Assembly: GCA_018606645.1 (NCBI GenBank)
Contig: JAGVRI010000009.1
Coordinates: 59,996-123,995, forward strand
Direction: 5' to 3'
DNA length: 64,000 bases
DNA from: Chloroflexota bacterium
GTDB taxonomy: Bacteria; Chloroflexota; Anaerolineae; JAAYZQ01
Shown here: positions 24,582-33,631 of the stretch, piece after piece
How positions within the stretch are numbered: the stretch's first letter is position 1
How the letters are laid out: each line of letters opens with the position of its first letter
Notes under the pieces: generated by a model
What the model was told of the DNA's origin: nothing
Database searches by the model: none
What the model saw: the letters and a program-made list of their open reading frames with translations, nothing else
Made by a program: the position numbers and the translations under genes

Positions 24582-27500
24582 ATGATGTTTCACGCCATCC
24601 GCTGGACCTCCGGCAAGATCGCGCAGCGCCTGAGGCTGATCGAGCCGCTGGTGTATGTGCGACGGCAGCCGCTCCCCTCGTTCCGGTATCTGAAACTGGC
24701 CGGCCCGGGGGATGTTCCGCCTGTCTCCCCGGACCTATCCGACGAGGACTGGCCGGAGGTCGCCTGGGGAAGCCCCTGGGGTGAGGCGAACACCGATTTC
24801 GTCCTCCGTACCCGCTTTCAGGTCCCCTCCGCCTGGGATAGAGAAGGTCCGATTGCTCTCTACCTGCCGATTGGAGAAGCCGGCGACTTTAGCCACCCGG
24901 AAGCACTGGTCTATCTGGATGGCCGACCGTTCGCCTCTTGCGACCGGCACCATCGGGAAGTCCTGCTGCCTCCAGAGGTGTGGGACGGAGCGACGCACGC
25001 CCTGGCGCTCCACGGCTGGACAGGCGGCACACCCAACCTGTCCTTCGATCCATCAGCCGGCCAAGGTCCTGGGCCGGCGGCTCGACTGGTGATGGGTCCC
25101 TGCCAGGTCGTCCAGGTCGATCCACCCACCCGCGATTTCCTGATTCTGGCCCGCGTCGCCCTGGGGGTAGCGGACTGCCTCGATCCCAACCACCCCAGCC
25201 GCGCTCACCTGTACCATGCTTTGGACCAGGCGTTCCAGGTGTTGGACACCCGGGAACCGTTTGATGAGCGCTTTTACGCCAGTGTGTTGCCGGCCTACCA
25301 GGTGCTGCGGGAGGGGATTGGCCGCGCCGGCGCGCCGCTCGAGGTCGAGGTGGCCGCCGTCGGCCATGCCCACATTGACGTGGCCTGGTTGTGGACGCTG
25401 AGCCAGACCCGGCGCAAGGCCGCCCGGACCTTTTACAACGTCATCCGGTTGATGGAGCAGTTTCCCGATTTCCGCTTCGCCCAGAGCCAGGCCCAGCTTT
25501 ACGATTTCGTCCGACAAGACGATCCCGAACTAATGGAGGCCATTCGACAACGGGTGCAGGAAGGACGGTGGGAACCGGTCGGCGGGATGTGGGTCGAGGC
25601 GGACTGCAACCTCTCCGGCGGCGAATCGTTGGCCCGCCAGTTCCTGTTGGGTCAACGGTTCTTCCGCCAGCAGTTCGGCGATCGCGGACAGAGCCCGGTG
25701 GCCTGGCTGCCCGATGTCTTTGGCTTTCCGTGGAGCCTGCCCCAGTTGATCAAGGAAGCCGGCCTGCGATACTTTTTCACCATCAAGATCAGTTGGAGCC
25801 AGTACAACCGTCTGCCCTACGATTCCTTCTGGTGGCAGGGCCTGGATGGGACGCGCATCTTGACCCATTTCAGTCCGACGAAAGCCCGGGCCGAGGATTG
25901 GGCCAGCACTTACAATGCGACTGCGTCGCCGGCCGAGGTACTCAGCACCTGGACCAATTTTCAACAGAAGGACTGGGGCCGGCCCGGCCGGACGCCGCCT
26001 GTGCTGATGGTGTATGGCTATGGGGATGGAGGGGGAGGACCAACCGGTGAGATGGTGAAAAACATCGGAGTCATGGCATCCTTCCCGGCGACCCCCCGCG
26101 TTCGGTGTAGTTCGGCCGCCGAATTCTTTCGCGCGCTTGAGGAGTCGGTGGGAGACCGCCTGCCGGTGTGGAACGGCGAGCTCTATCTGGAGACCCACCG
26201 TGGCACCTACACCAGCCAGGCCGGCAATAAACGGAGCAACCGCAAGAGTGAATTCCTGTTGCACGATGTCGAATTTCTGGCAGCCCTGGCTGCTGTCCTA
26301 TCTCCGGACTATCGCTACCCGCACGCGGAGCTGCGCCACGCCTGGGAATTGGTCTGCCTCAATCAGTTCCACGACATCCTCCCCGGCAGCAGCATCGGCG
26401 AGGTCTACCGGGAATCGCAGCGGCAATACGCCGAGGTGTGGGCGCTGGGGGACCGTCTCCGTCAGGAAGCCTTGACCGCGATCCACCGCAAACTTGGCGG
26501 CGATCTGTTGGTGGTCAATCCCACTTCGTTCCCTTGCTCCGATCCCGCTTTCTGGCCGGGCGGTGATCGGGGGAGAGGCGGCGTGCGCCACACCGACGGG
26601 GCCGGGGTTCCGCTGCAGGTCGTGGCGGGAGGGCTGCTGCTGGATGTGGGGACGTTGCCGCCCTATAGCGTCACCCCTCTCTTTTTCACCGCGCAGGATG
26701 GCCCGACATCATCTTCTCGATGGGAGACTCCAACGGTCAGCCCTCATCACCTGGAGAATCAGTGGCTCCGGGTGGAGTTCAATGATGCCGGCGACATCAC
26801 CCGCATCTATGATAAGGCCCACGATCGGGAGGTGTTGCCTTCCGGCGCGGTGGCCAATCAGTTCCAGGCCTTTGAGGACCGCCCCCGGACGCCGGACGCA
26901 TGGGATGTGGAGATTTATTACGACGATCGGATGTGGCTGGCCGGGCCGGCCGAGTCGGTCCAGATCGTAGAAAGCGGGCCGCTCCGCGTCGCCCTGGAGG
27001 TCCGGCGCCCGCTTCTCAGCAGCGCCATCATCCAGCGCATTTCGCTGATGAGGCACAGCCCCCGCCTGGATTTCCAGACGACGGTCCAGTGGCAAGAGCG
27101 GCATATCCTGCTCAAGGTAGCTTTTCCGGTAGAGGTGCTGGCGCCGATGGCCACCTACGAAATCCCATGGGGCAACATCCAGCGGCCCACCCACCGCAAC
27201 ACCAGTTGGGATTGGGCGCGCTTCGAGGTCCCCGCTCAGAAGTGGGTCGATCTGAGCGAGGGCGGATATGGCGTCAGCCTGCTGAACGACTGCAAGTACG
27301 GCCACGATATCCACGACCGCGTGATCCGCCTCACCCTCCTTCGCAGTCCGACGGAACCGGACCCCGAGGCCGACCAGGGAGAGCACTCCTTCCGGTACAG
27401 TCTGCTGCCCCATGCCGGGAACTGGAACGAGTTCACCGTGGCTCAGGCCTACATCCTCAACGACCCCCTGTTCATCTGGGCCACAGAGGGATGGAGTGAG

Positions 27501-27806
27501 GGGAGGTCCCGGGCCACGGAGCCGGGTCCCTTGTCGCGTTCTCGGTCTTTCGTCCAGGTCACCCCGCCGCACCTGGTGATCGAGACGGTTAAACAGGCCG
27601 AGGACGGCCATGGGGTCATCGTCCGGCTGTATGAAAGCCAGCGCCAACGGGGTACCTGCTGGATCGATGTGGCGTTCCCGCTGGCGGAGGCGTGGCGGAC
27701 CAATTTACTGGAGGAAAACCAGGAGCGCCTGGAGACAGCGGGGAATCAGGTACGGTTGCCGGTGAGGCCCTATCAGATCGTGACGCTCCGCCTGGTGCCG
27801 GCATAA
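24582..27806 (+). CDS. GH38 alpha-mannosidase
   Basis: The 1074-residue product is a class II alpha-mannosidase. The zinc ligands His264 and Asp266 are in GHAHIDVAWLW, the nucleophile Asp378 is in WLPDVFGFPW, and a later His is in NQFHDILPGSSIGEVY. The N-terminal ~250 residues are a beta-sandwich typical of bacterial GH38, and the C-terminal third is the mannosidase C-terminal/beta region. No signal peptide is seen, so it is likely cytoplasmic. It would release mannose from glycans or act on mannosides. It follows the acylase by 12 bases. The gene is convergent with cbiO. Confidence 0.92.
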   Translation: MMFHAIRWTSGKIAQRLRLIEPLVYVRRQPLPSFRYLKLAGPGDVPPVSPDLSDEDWPEVAWGSPWGEANTDFVLRTRFQVPSAWDREGPIALYLPIGEAGDFSHPEALVYLDGRPFASCDRHHREVLLPPEVWDGATHALALHGWTGGTPNLSFDPSAGQGPGPAARLVMGPCQVVQVDPPTRDFLILARVALGVADCLDPNHPSRAHLYHALDQAFQVLDTREPFDERFYASVLPAYQVLREGIGRAGAPLEVEVAAVGHAHIDVAWLWTLSQTRRKAARTFYNVIRLMEQFPDFRFAQSQAQLYDFVRQDDPELMEAIRQRVQEGRWEPVGGMWVEADCNLSGGESLARQFLLGQRFFRQQFGDRGQSPVAWLPDVFGFPWSLPQLIKEAGLRYFFTIKISWSQYNRLPYDSFWWQGLDGTRILTHFSPTKARAEDWASTYNATASPAEVLSTWTNFQQKDWGRPGRTPPVLMVYGYGDGGGGPTGEMVKNIGVMASFPATPRVRCSSAAEFFRALEESVGDRLPVWNGELYLETHRGTYTSQAGNKRSNRKSEFLLHDVEFLAALAAVLSPDYRYPHAELRHAWELVCLNQFHDILPGSSIGEVYRESQRQYAEVWALGDRLRQEALTAIHRKLGGDLLVVNPTSFPCSDPAFWPGGDRGRGGVRHTDGAGVPLQVVAGGLLLDVGTLPPYSVTPLFFTAQDGPTSSSRWETPTVSPHHLENQWLRVEFNDAGDITRIYDKAHDREVLPSGAVANQFQAFEDRPRTPDAWDVEIYYDDRMWLAGPAESVQIVESGPLRVALEVRRPLLSSAIIQRISLMRHSPRLDFQTTVQWQERHILLKVAFPVEVLAPMATYEIPWGNIQRPTHRNTSWDWARFEVPAQKWVDLSEGGYGVSLLNDCKYGHDIHDRVIRLTLLRSPTEPDPEADQGEHSFRYSLLPHAGNWNEFTVAQAYILNDPLFIWATEGWSEGRSRATEPGPLSRSRSFVQVTPPHLVIETVKQAEDGHGVIVRLYESQRQRGTCWIDVAFPLAEAWRTNLLEENQERLETAGNQVRLPVRPYQIVTLRLVPA

Positions 27807-27854
27807 GCCGGGCGGATGGCCGTCGGACTGTCGTCCGCCGCGAGCTGGTGAAAG

Positions 27855-28649
27855 TCACCTTCGGGGCCGGGGTGGACCTTCGTCCAACGGGACCGCGACG
27901 ATCTCACGGATCGGCCCTGGGGCGAGGGCGAACGGGGCCTCCAATCCGTGGCGTTCCATCAGAGCCTCGTCCGATAACAATTCGGCGGTGGGTCCGTCGG
28001 CCACCACCCGCCCGCCATCCAGGATAACCGTCCGCGGGCAGAGGTCCCACACCAGCCGCATGTCGTGGCTGGCGATGATCATCGTTTGCGGCAGGCGCTG
28101 TAACAGGCGGATCAGATTGCGCCGCGCCCGGGGGTCCAGGCCCGACGATGGCTCATCCAGGACCAGGATTTCGGGTTCCATGGCCAGCACCGTGGCGATG
28201 GCGATCCGTTTTCGTTCGCCCAGGCTCATGTGATGGGGCATCTGTTCTTCGTACCCCCTCATGCCGACCGCCTCTAGCGCCTGGGAGACCCGACGGGTTA
28301 CCTCGTCGGGAGGCAATCCCATGTGGAGCGGGCCAAAGGCCACATCGTCAAAAACGCAGGTGGAAAAGAGCTGGTCATCCGGGTCCTGAAAGACCAATCC
28401 GACCATGGCTCGGATTCGCCGCGCCGTCTTGTCTCCTACCTCCAGACCGGCGACCCGCACCTGCCCTGCGCCCTGGCAGCGCAACGTGCCGTTGAGATGC
28501 AACAGCAGGGTGGACTTGCCAGCGCCGTTCGGTCCGACGATGGCGACCTTCTCTCCCGCCGCTACGGCGAGGTTGACCTCATTCAGCGCCTGTTTGCCGT
28601 CAGGATACGAAAAAGAAAGCCGTTGGATTTGAATGGCAACATCGGTCAT
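27855..28649 (-). CDS. cbiO: ECF cobalt/nickel transporter ATPase
   Basis: The 264-residue product is the ATPase of a group I ECF importer. Walker A GPNGAGKST, Q-loop FQDPDDQLF, signature MSLGERKR, Walker B ILVLDEPSS and the switch ASHD are all intact. CbiO hydrolyses ATP with CbiQ to drive Co2+ or Ni2+ uptake. The start at 28649 was chosen because the frame further up overlaps the preceding cbiQ gene. It is the last gene of the cbiM-PDGLE-cbiQ-cbiO operon. Confidence 0.92.
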   Translation of the reverse strand: MTDVAIQIQRLSFSYPDGKQALNEVNLAVAAGEKVAIVGPNGAGKSTLLLHLNGTLRCQGAGQVRVAGLEVGDKTARRIRAMVGLVFQDPDDQLFSTCVFDDVAFGPLHMGLPPDEVTRRVSQALEAVGMRGYEEQMPHHMSLGERKRIAIATVLAMEPEILVLDEPSSGLDPRARRNLIRLLQRLPQTMIIASHDMRLVWDLCPRTVILDGGRVVADGPTAELLSDEALMERHGLEAPFALAPGPIREIVAVPLDEGPPRPRR

Positions 28650-28666
28650 GGGTATCTCGGATATGA

Positions 28667-29452
28667 TCAGAACCTCATGCGCCCCATAGCGGCGATCGCG
28701 GCCAAGACAGCACCCCACAGAAGCGCGGCCCAGGAATCGCGTCGTTGCCAGGACAATGGCCTCAAGGTGTGGAACTCGCCGGCAAAGCCCCGCGACACCA
28801 TGGCCAGGTAGATGCGCTCGCTGCGTTCGTAGCTCCGGATGAACAGGCTGCCGATCATCCCGCCGAGCACCTTCGCTCGCCAGCCGATCGTCCCGCCCGA
28901 ACCGGCCGACCGGGCTTCGCGGGCGGTATGGAGGCGCATCGCCTCATCCACCAGCACAAACAGGTAACGGACCATAAACGAGATAGTAGCCGTCAGCGCC
29001 GCCGGTAGGTGCAGCGAGCGCATCGCTTTCAGGAGCTGGGGAAAAGGAGTCGTCGCCACCAGCAAGCCGCTCACCAGGACCGAAAGCCACGATTTGATCA
29101 GGACGGCAGCCAGCAGGAGCAACCCTTCGGAGGTCACCGCCAGGTCCAGGCCCAGCAGGCTGCCCTGCCAGACCACCTGGCCGCTGCGGGTAAAGGGCAC
29201 CGACAGGGCAACCATGGCCGCAAAGGGCAGTGCAACCGACGAACGTTTGAGACCCTCACCCAGCGGAATCCTGGCCAGACGGATGGCGACCAGCGCCAGT
29301 GCAGCCAGCGGCAGAAAGGCAGGCCACGCGGATGACGGCAGGCTGGTCGCCACCAAGATAAAGAGAAGCGTGGCCAGCAACTTGAGTCGAGGGTCCAGCC
29401 GGTGCACCAGGCTCGTGCTTTGGTAGTAGCGATCCAGAAAACTGTGTCGCAT
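28667..29452 (-). CDS. cbiQ: ECF transporter T component
   Basis: The 261-residue product is a membrane protein with five or six segments. SFLDRY at the start, HRLDPRLKL and the two coupling helices with AREARSAG and SERIYLAMVSRGF are typical of CbiQ, which links the ATPase to the substrate-capture unit. The start at 29452 fits the family's MRHSFLDRY beginning; an in-frame ATG at 29479 is also possible. Cobalt is the likely substrate since the window has several corrinoid-dependent enzymes, but nickel cannot be excluded. Confidence 0.9.
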   Translation of the reverse strand: MRHSFLDRYYQSTSLVHRLDPRLKLLATLLFILVATSLPSSAWPAFLPLAALALVAIRLARIPLGEGLKRSSVALPFAAMVALSVPFTRSGQVVWQGSLLGLDLAVTSEGLLLLAAVLIKSWLSVLVSGLLVATTPFPQLLKAMRSLHLPAALTATISFMVRYLFVLVDEAMRLHTAREARSAGSGGTIGWRAKVLGGMIGSLFIRSYERSERIYLAMVSRGFAGEFHTLRPLSWQRRDSWAALLWGAVLAAIAAMGRMRF

Positions 29453-29490
29453 CAGAAGGCGGGGCTGCCCCTCCACCATGCCATCCGGGC

Positions 29491-29793
29491 CTATGAGCCG
29501 TGGGACTGGGTACGCTGTCGCAGGACCCAGGCCAGCCCGTACATCAGGCCAAAGATCAGCAGCGTACCGACAACTCCGGCCGTGATCGTGGCCGCCGCCT
29601 CATTCTCGATGCCGGGGAACAGGTAATCGGGAATGAGCTGGTAGGGAGCCTCCCTGGCCCGTTCCAGGAAGCCGTGGTCCTCGGCCACCCGTTCCAGGCC
29701 ATCGGGATGGGGAGAGGCCAGAGGGGAAAGGAACGCCACGATCAGGGCCAACAGCAAACCGATGATCCACCACCGCTTCTTTACCAGGTCCAT
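29491..29793 (-). CDS. PDGLE-domain accessory protein of Co/Ni transporter (CbiN-like)
   Basis: The 100-residue product has two membrane segments (about residues 7-28 and 70-95) around an outside loop with PHPDGLERVAEDHGF, the PDGLE motif found in CbiN-like or CbiL-replacing components of Co/Ni ECF importers. The ATG at 29793 lies just after the cbiM stop at 29802, in the usual operon position. The open frame runs further up but only over cbiM in another frame. Confidence 0.85.
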   Translation of the reverse strand: MDLVKKRWWIIGLLLALIVAFLSPLASPHPDGLERVAEDHGFLERAREAPYQLIPDYLFPGIENEAAATITAGVVGTLLIFGLMYGLAWVLRQRTQSHGS

Positions 29794-29801
29794 CGCCCAC
29801 C

Positions 29802-30452
29802 TCACGCGCCTTGAGCTTTTTGATACAATGTCAACAGGTCCGGTCGGGTGACCCGCAGAAAGGCCAGGACCGCCACCGTAATCAACCCTTCGCCGATGCC
29901 GATAAGCATATGGACCAGCCCCATGGCCGGTAGCGCCACTCCCCAGGGTGACGTGCCAGAGACCGCCAACTCGACGGCTGCGGCCAGTGAAGCGATGACC
30001 ACCGACAACCAGGCGGCCGCAAACCCGCTGACCCAGGTCGCCCACGGCCTGTCACTCAATAACCGCCTCAAGCCGGTGTACACAACCCAACCGACCAGCA
30101 CGCCGATCACGGCCATATTCAGCACGTTGGCGCCCAGCGCCACCAGACCCCCGTCTTGAAACAGCAGGGCCTGTACCACCAGCACACTGGTCAGCACCAG
30201 CATCCCCGCCCAGGGCCCCAGCAGGATCGCGGCCAGCGCCCCTCCCAGCAGATGGCCCGAAGTGCCGCCCGCCACCGTAAAATTCATCATCTGTGCGGCA
30301 AAGATAAACGCGGCCGTCACGCCCATCAGCGGCACCTGGCGCTCCCCAAGCTGGCGGTTCACCCGCCGGACCGCGTACCCCACCGAACCGGCCGAAGCAA
30401 GCCAGCTCACCGCCGCCGTGCCGGTGCTGATAAAACCATCTGGGATGTGCAT
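29802..30452 (-). CDS. cbiM: ECF transporter S component, cobalt/nickel capture
   Basis: The 216-residue product starts MHIPDGFIS, where the N-terminal His and the IPDGF motif bind the metal ion. Further conserved parts are FAAQMMNFTVAGGTSGH and GANVLNMAVIG. It has six or seven membrane segments. GGAGG precedes the ATG by about 9 bases. A promoter (30563-30591) and a 22-bp inverted repeat at the start site lie upstream, so the operon is probably under metal-responsive control. No cobalamin riboswitch was seen. Confidence 0.93.
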   Translation of the reverse strand: MHIPDGFISTGTAAVSWLASAGSVGYAVRRVNRQLGERQVPLMGVTAAFIFAAQMMNFTVAGGTSGHLLGGALAAILLGPWAGMLVLTSVLVVQALLFQDGGLVALGANVLNMAVIGVLVGWVVYTGLRRLLSDRPWATWVSGFAAAWLSVVIASLAAAVELAVSGTSPWGVALPAMGLVHMLIGIGEGLITVAVLAFLRVTRPDLLTLYQKAQGA

Positions 30453-30542
30453 ATCCTTTCCTCCTTTCGAGATTCTTCAGAACCGAGCCACATACCACCC
30501 GTACACTGCCCGGCGTCCAGGCAAAGGAGCAGCCATTGGTTG

Positions 30543-30564
30543 CTATTGCAATGGCTCGCAATAG
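30543..30564. promoter_or_regulatory. candidate operator of the cbiM operon (CTATTGC-8-GCAATAG)
   Basis: A perfect 7-bp inverted repeat with an 8-base spacer overlaps the end of the -10 box and the expected start site of the cbiM promoter. The layout fits a repressor of the Fur/Nur/NikR kind, but the sequence does not match a known consensus exactly. Confidence 0.6.
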
Positions 30565-30591
30565 TATAGCGTACACCGGAAAAGATGTCAA
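30563..30591 (-). promoter_or_regulatory. cbiM promoter TTGACA-17-TATACT
   Basis: On the minus strand TTGACA (30591-30586) and TATACT (30568-30563) are 17 bases apart. The start near 30556 gives a leader of about 105 bases. Confidence 0.87.
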
Positions 30592-30634
30592 ATTGGGGCT
30601 TTTGATCTGAAGATTGGGGTCAGCCTGGATGAAT

Positions 30635-30682
30635 ATGGCTGGTCCACTGTGGGCGAACATGGCCGGTCCACTGTGGACGAAC
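30635..30682 (+). repeat. two tandem 24-bp repeats, each with a GTCCAC/GTGG palindrome
   Basis: ATGGCTGGTCCACTGTGGGC and ATGGCCGGTCCACTGTGGAC start 24 bases apart and differ at two of the 24 positions. They lie in the gap between cbiM and the restriction operon (30592-30796). Nothing else was recognised in that gap. Confidence 0.8.
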
Positions 30683-30796
30683 ATGATTGCACCGTCATAA
30701 CCCGGCTTTGGGCCTTTCACACTTCTCCTGCGGGAAGCCCAACGGCACCGAGCGCAGCCACCCACCTAGCAAAGCGCGGTCGGCCCCAGCGAGTGG

Positions 30797-33625
30797 TTAG
30801 GCGCACGCACCTGACAACAATGTTCTCAAGGCTCCGGGGTCCTTACATACAACGAATCGCCAGCGGCCAAACTCCCCGTGATGATTGACTGCCCGCACCC
30901 AGCGCCGCGCGGCGGCTTCTTTCTGGCGGTCCTGCTCCGTCTCAAAGCCTTTCACTTCTAAAATGACGATGACCTCTTGGCCATCCTTGCCGCGCAGGCG
31001 GATGAGATAGTCAGGGCGATACTCGTGCCGCGCGCCCTGCCACTCGTACGGGATGGTAAAGTCCAGATGGTCGTTGCGGGCGTAGGCAACCACTTCGGGC
31101 ATCCGCTCCAACTGGTAGGCGACGGTGTGCTCCCATTGGGGCGCGTCCAGTACCACATGGCTGATATGGCTTTTCGTAGTACCGACGGTGGGTCGGACGG
31201 TGCGGAAAAGCACCTCCGCTGTCGAACCGACGGGACGAAACCGCTCGATCACCGGCAGGATGGGAGGTTCGCCGGCTTCGACGTCTGGCTCGATCGCCTC
31301 GGTCAACCGCTCGATGATGCGCTGCTTGTACTTGAGCAGGGCGATTTCTTCCAGCGGCGTGTTCTCATCCACCACGACCACCCGCTCTTCGAGATACTGC
31401 CAGACGATGCTCAGCACCTGTGGGAATAGAATGTGCCGCGCGCTCCAATCATCTCGTTTATCTTTAAGGCGGTGGGTCAGTTCGGCGGCGATCTCATAGA
31501 CGCTCGCTTGCAGCCGCTTCTCGTGGTGGAACGGGTTGCGGTCGTGCAGCACTTCTGCGCCGGGAGCCAGACGATCGGGCCGTCCGATACGGTAGCCCAC
31601 CGCGGGCTTGAGGACGACTTCTGTCGGCTCGTGGGTGGGGTCAATCGTCAGGTAGGGCACATCCGTCAGGTTGACACGAATCCGCTGGCGCACGTCAAAG
31701 ACATAGCCCTCCACGCGCGGGAAGGTGATTTCCAGATGCTTTCGTTCGGGCAAGGCGCGCACCAGCGTGGAGACCTTTTGCACTTCCGTCCGACCAACGG
31801 GTTTCTTTTTGACCGGGATGACCTCAAACGGCACGCCGTACACATCCACATATTCAGGTTCGGAAAAGTCGTCGTAGTTCATGCGGCGCAGCCCACGCCC
31901 CACCACCTGCTCGCATAGCAGTTGCGAGGTGAACGCCCGCAGGCCCAGGATTTGCGTCACGTTCTGCGCATCCCATCCCTCATTCAGCATCCCCACCGAC
32001 ACCACACAGCGGATGTTCTTGCCCGGCGGGTCGCCCTCGCCGTCCCACTCCGTCTTGCCCACCGTGTCCACCACCTTGCGCAATCGCTCGGCGGCCTGCT
32101 GTTTCGTCTCGCCCTCCACCGCGCTTTCCGCTTCCGCCAGCAGTTTGGTGTCAATGCGGAAGGTGACCAGCCCCTCCCCTTCCCCACCCGCACGCGGGGA
32201 GGGGGGATTTTCCAGTTCAGGCAGCACCTTCCCACCTGCGATATGCTCGTGCACGAGTTTGGCGAGGTCGGTATTGTCACAGACGACGATCAGCGCCGGC
32301 GGTACGGGCGAATTTGCCTTCTGAAACTCCGCGAACGTCTTCTGCCACTCGGACGCGAGTGTCGCCAGTGCGCCCTCCGCTTCGCGCAGCACCGATTCGG
32401 GCTTGGCGCGGCGACGGGCAGTCTGCCGCTCGGAGGCGGGGAGTCGCTGGTTGATATATTCCCACAGGCGAAAGTATTTGGGAATCAACGCGCCAGTGTT
32501 GTCGTCCACCGGCACGCGGGGGATTTTCACAATGCCCGACTCGATCGCGTCCACCAGTCCAAAGTCAGACACGATCCACGGAAACGGCGCGCCTTCCTCA
32601 TAGCCGCTGCCTTTGATGTAGAACGGCGTCGCTGAAAAGTCGGCGCAAAAATTGATGCCGCGCACCGCCTGGATCTTGTCCAACCCGCCGATCCAGACCG
32701 TCGCTTCTTCCCGCTCAGCGATCTCATCCGCCGAAAGCTGCTCCCGTAGTTCGTCAGCCAGCGGCGCTGGGCGGTAGGCATGGTGCGCCTCATCGTTGAT
32801 GACCAGAATGTTTTGCTTATTCCCCAGTTCCTTCAGCACGCGGCGGCAAAACGCGGTGTTGCTTTCCACGCCGCGTTGCACCACGCTGCGAGAGCGGCTG
32901 TCGTCCTTGGGCTGAAAGAGGTGCCAGTTGGTGATCTGAAACCTGCCCTGCTGCAAGCGCTCCATCATCCCGTGCGGCACCAGGTCAAACCGGTCATAGT
33001 AATTGTTCGTCTTCCACGGCAAAAGTACTTGCAGCCGCTCGCGGATGGTCAGGTTCGGGCAGACCAGCAGCACCGCGTCGGAGAAGCGGCGGTCTTGCGG
33101 ATCAGCTAATTTGTTGAGCACCTGCCAGGCGATGACCATGCCCATCACGACCGTCTTGCCGCTGCCCGTCGCCATCTTGCAGGCGTAGCGGGTCAGCCCC
33201 TCCCTGACCTTCCCGGACATCGGGGAGGGGGAGTCTTTCGGGATGGAGATGCCTTGTTTCTCAGCAGGTGAGGCTTCCACCAGCCAGATGAGGGTTTCGG
33301 CGGCTTCGCGCTGACAGAAGAACAGTCCCCGCTCCCGATCGGGGTGGTTCCAGTGGTTGAGCAGTTGTCGGGTGAGGGGCGTCACGCCGGGATAACCACG
33401 CTCGCGCCACTCTTTCACCCGATCGCGGATGGTATTGACTACCTCCAGCGGGACGAACTCTTCTTCGAACATCGCCAGTTGCGGGCCGCGGGTGCGGGGT
33501 CTCAGGTAGTAGCCTGCCGGACGCCGGCCGTCTTTAAGGACTGGTTGCCCTTCTTCGTAGGCCCAATAGCGGGTCGGTTCGGCAAAGGGGGAGTTGATGA
33601 TGGGGTTGTCAACGGCGAGGGACAT
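30797..33625 (-). CDS. type III-like restriction enzyme, helicase-nuclease (Res) subunit
   Basis: The 942-residue product is an SF2 helicase with a C-terminal nuclease, of the family called BPTD_3080-type restriction endonuclease (from memory). Walker A is ATGSGKT (152-158), DEAH is at 278-281, SATPF follows, and motif VI is VGRGLRRM. The nuclease core HEYRPDYL...ILEVKGF near 880-905 gives the PD-ExK residues. It would translocate on and cut unmethylated DNA together with the methyltransferase at 35711-39505. Two short peptides encoded by GC palindromes are inserted in frame: SPSPMSGKVREG just before Walker A (132-143) and PPSPRAGGEGEG around residue 480. The start at 33625 lies 6 bases after the previous stop. 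Confidence 0.88.
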   Translation of the reverse strand: MSLAVDNPIINSPFAEPTRYWAYEEGQPVLKDGRRPAGYYLRPRTRGPQLAMFEEEFVPLEVVNTIRDRVKEWRERGYPGVTPLTRQLLNHWNHPDRERGLFFCQREAAETLIWLVEASPAEKQGISIPKDSPSPMSGKVREGLTRYACKMATGSGKTVVMGMVIAWQVLNKLADPQDRRFSDAVLLVCPNLTIRERLQVLLPWKTNNYYDRFDLVPHGMMERLQQGRFQITNWHLFQPKDDSRSRSVVQRGVESNTAFCRRVLKELGNKQNILVINDEAHHAYRPAPLADELREQLSADEIAEREEATVWIGGLDKIQAVRGINFCADFSATPFYIKGSGYEEGAPFPWIVSDFGLVDAIESGIVKIPRVPVDDNTGALIPKYFRLWEYINQRLPASERQTARRRAKPESVLREAEGALATLASEWQKTFAEFQKANSPVPPALIVVCDNTDLAKLVHEHIAGGKVLPELENPPSPRAGGEGEGLVTFRIDTKLLAEAESAVEGETKQQAAERLRKVVDTVGKTEWDGEGDPPGKNIRCVVSVGMLNEGWDAQNVTQILGLRAFTSQLLCEQVVGRGLRRMNYDDFSEPEYVDVYGVPFEVIPVKKKPVGRTEVQKVSTLVRALPERKHLEITFPRVEGYVFDVRQRIRVNLTDVPYLTIDPTHEPTEVVLKPAVGYRIGRPDRLAPGAEVLHDRNPFHHEKRLQASVYEIAAELTHRLKDKRDDWSARHILFPQVLSIVWQYLEERVVVVDENTPLEEIALLKYKQRIIERLTEAIEPDVEAGEPPILPVIERFRPVGSTAEVLFRTVRPTVGTTKSHISHVVLDAPQWEHTVAYQLERMPEVVAYARNDHLDFTIPYEWQGARHEYRPDYLIRLRGKDGQEVIVILEVKGFETEQDRQKEAAARRWVRAVNHHGEFGRWRFVVCKDPGALRTLLSGACA
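32171..32206. repeat. in-frame palindromic insert in res (PPSPRAGGEGEG)
   Basis: CCCCTCCCC and GGGGAGGGG arms around CCGCACGCGG encode a Pro/Gly-rich loop in the helicase subunit. It matches the palindromes at 33197, 36049, 36798 and 37990 in type and reading frame. Confidence 0.75.
33197..33233. repeat. in-frame palindromic insert in res (SPSPMSGKVREG)
   Basis: CCCCTCCC...GGGGAGGGGG arms encode SPSPMSGKVREG just upstream of Walker A. The peptide follows the SPSPxxGRxGxG pattern of the other inserts. Confidence 0.72.
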
Positions 33626-33631
33626 GGCAGG

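Noticed and set aside
22095..24593. 832-codon antisense frame over penicillin acylase
   Set aside because: The sense strand has a complete family match with catalytic Ser; the antisense text has none.
30453..30556. Cobalamin riboswitch before cbiM
   Set aside because: The leader is only about 105 bases and no B12-box-like element was found.
30791..30805. GTTAGGC motif resembling an integron attC core
   Set aside because: No matching inverse core or cassette structure nearby; it overlaps the res stop codon.
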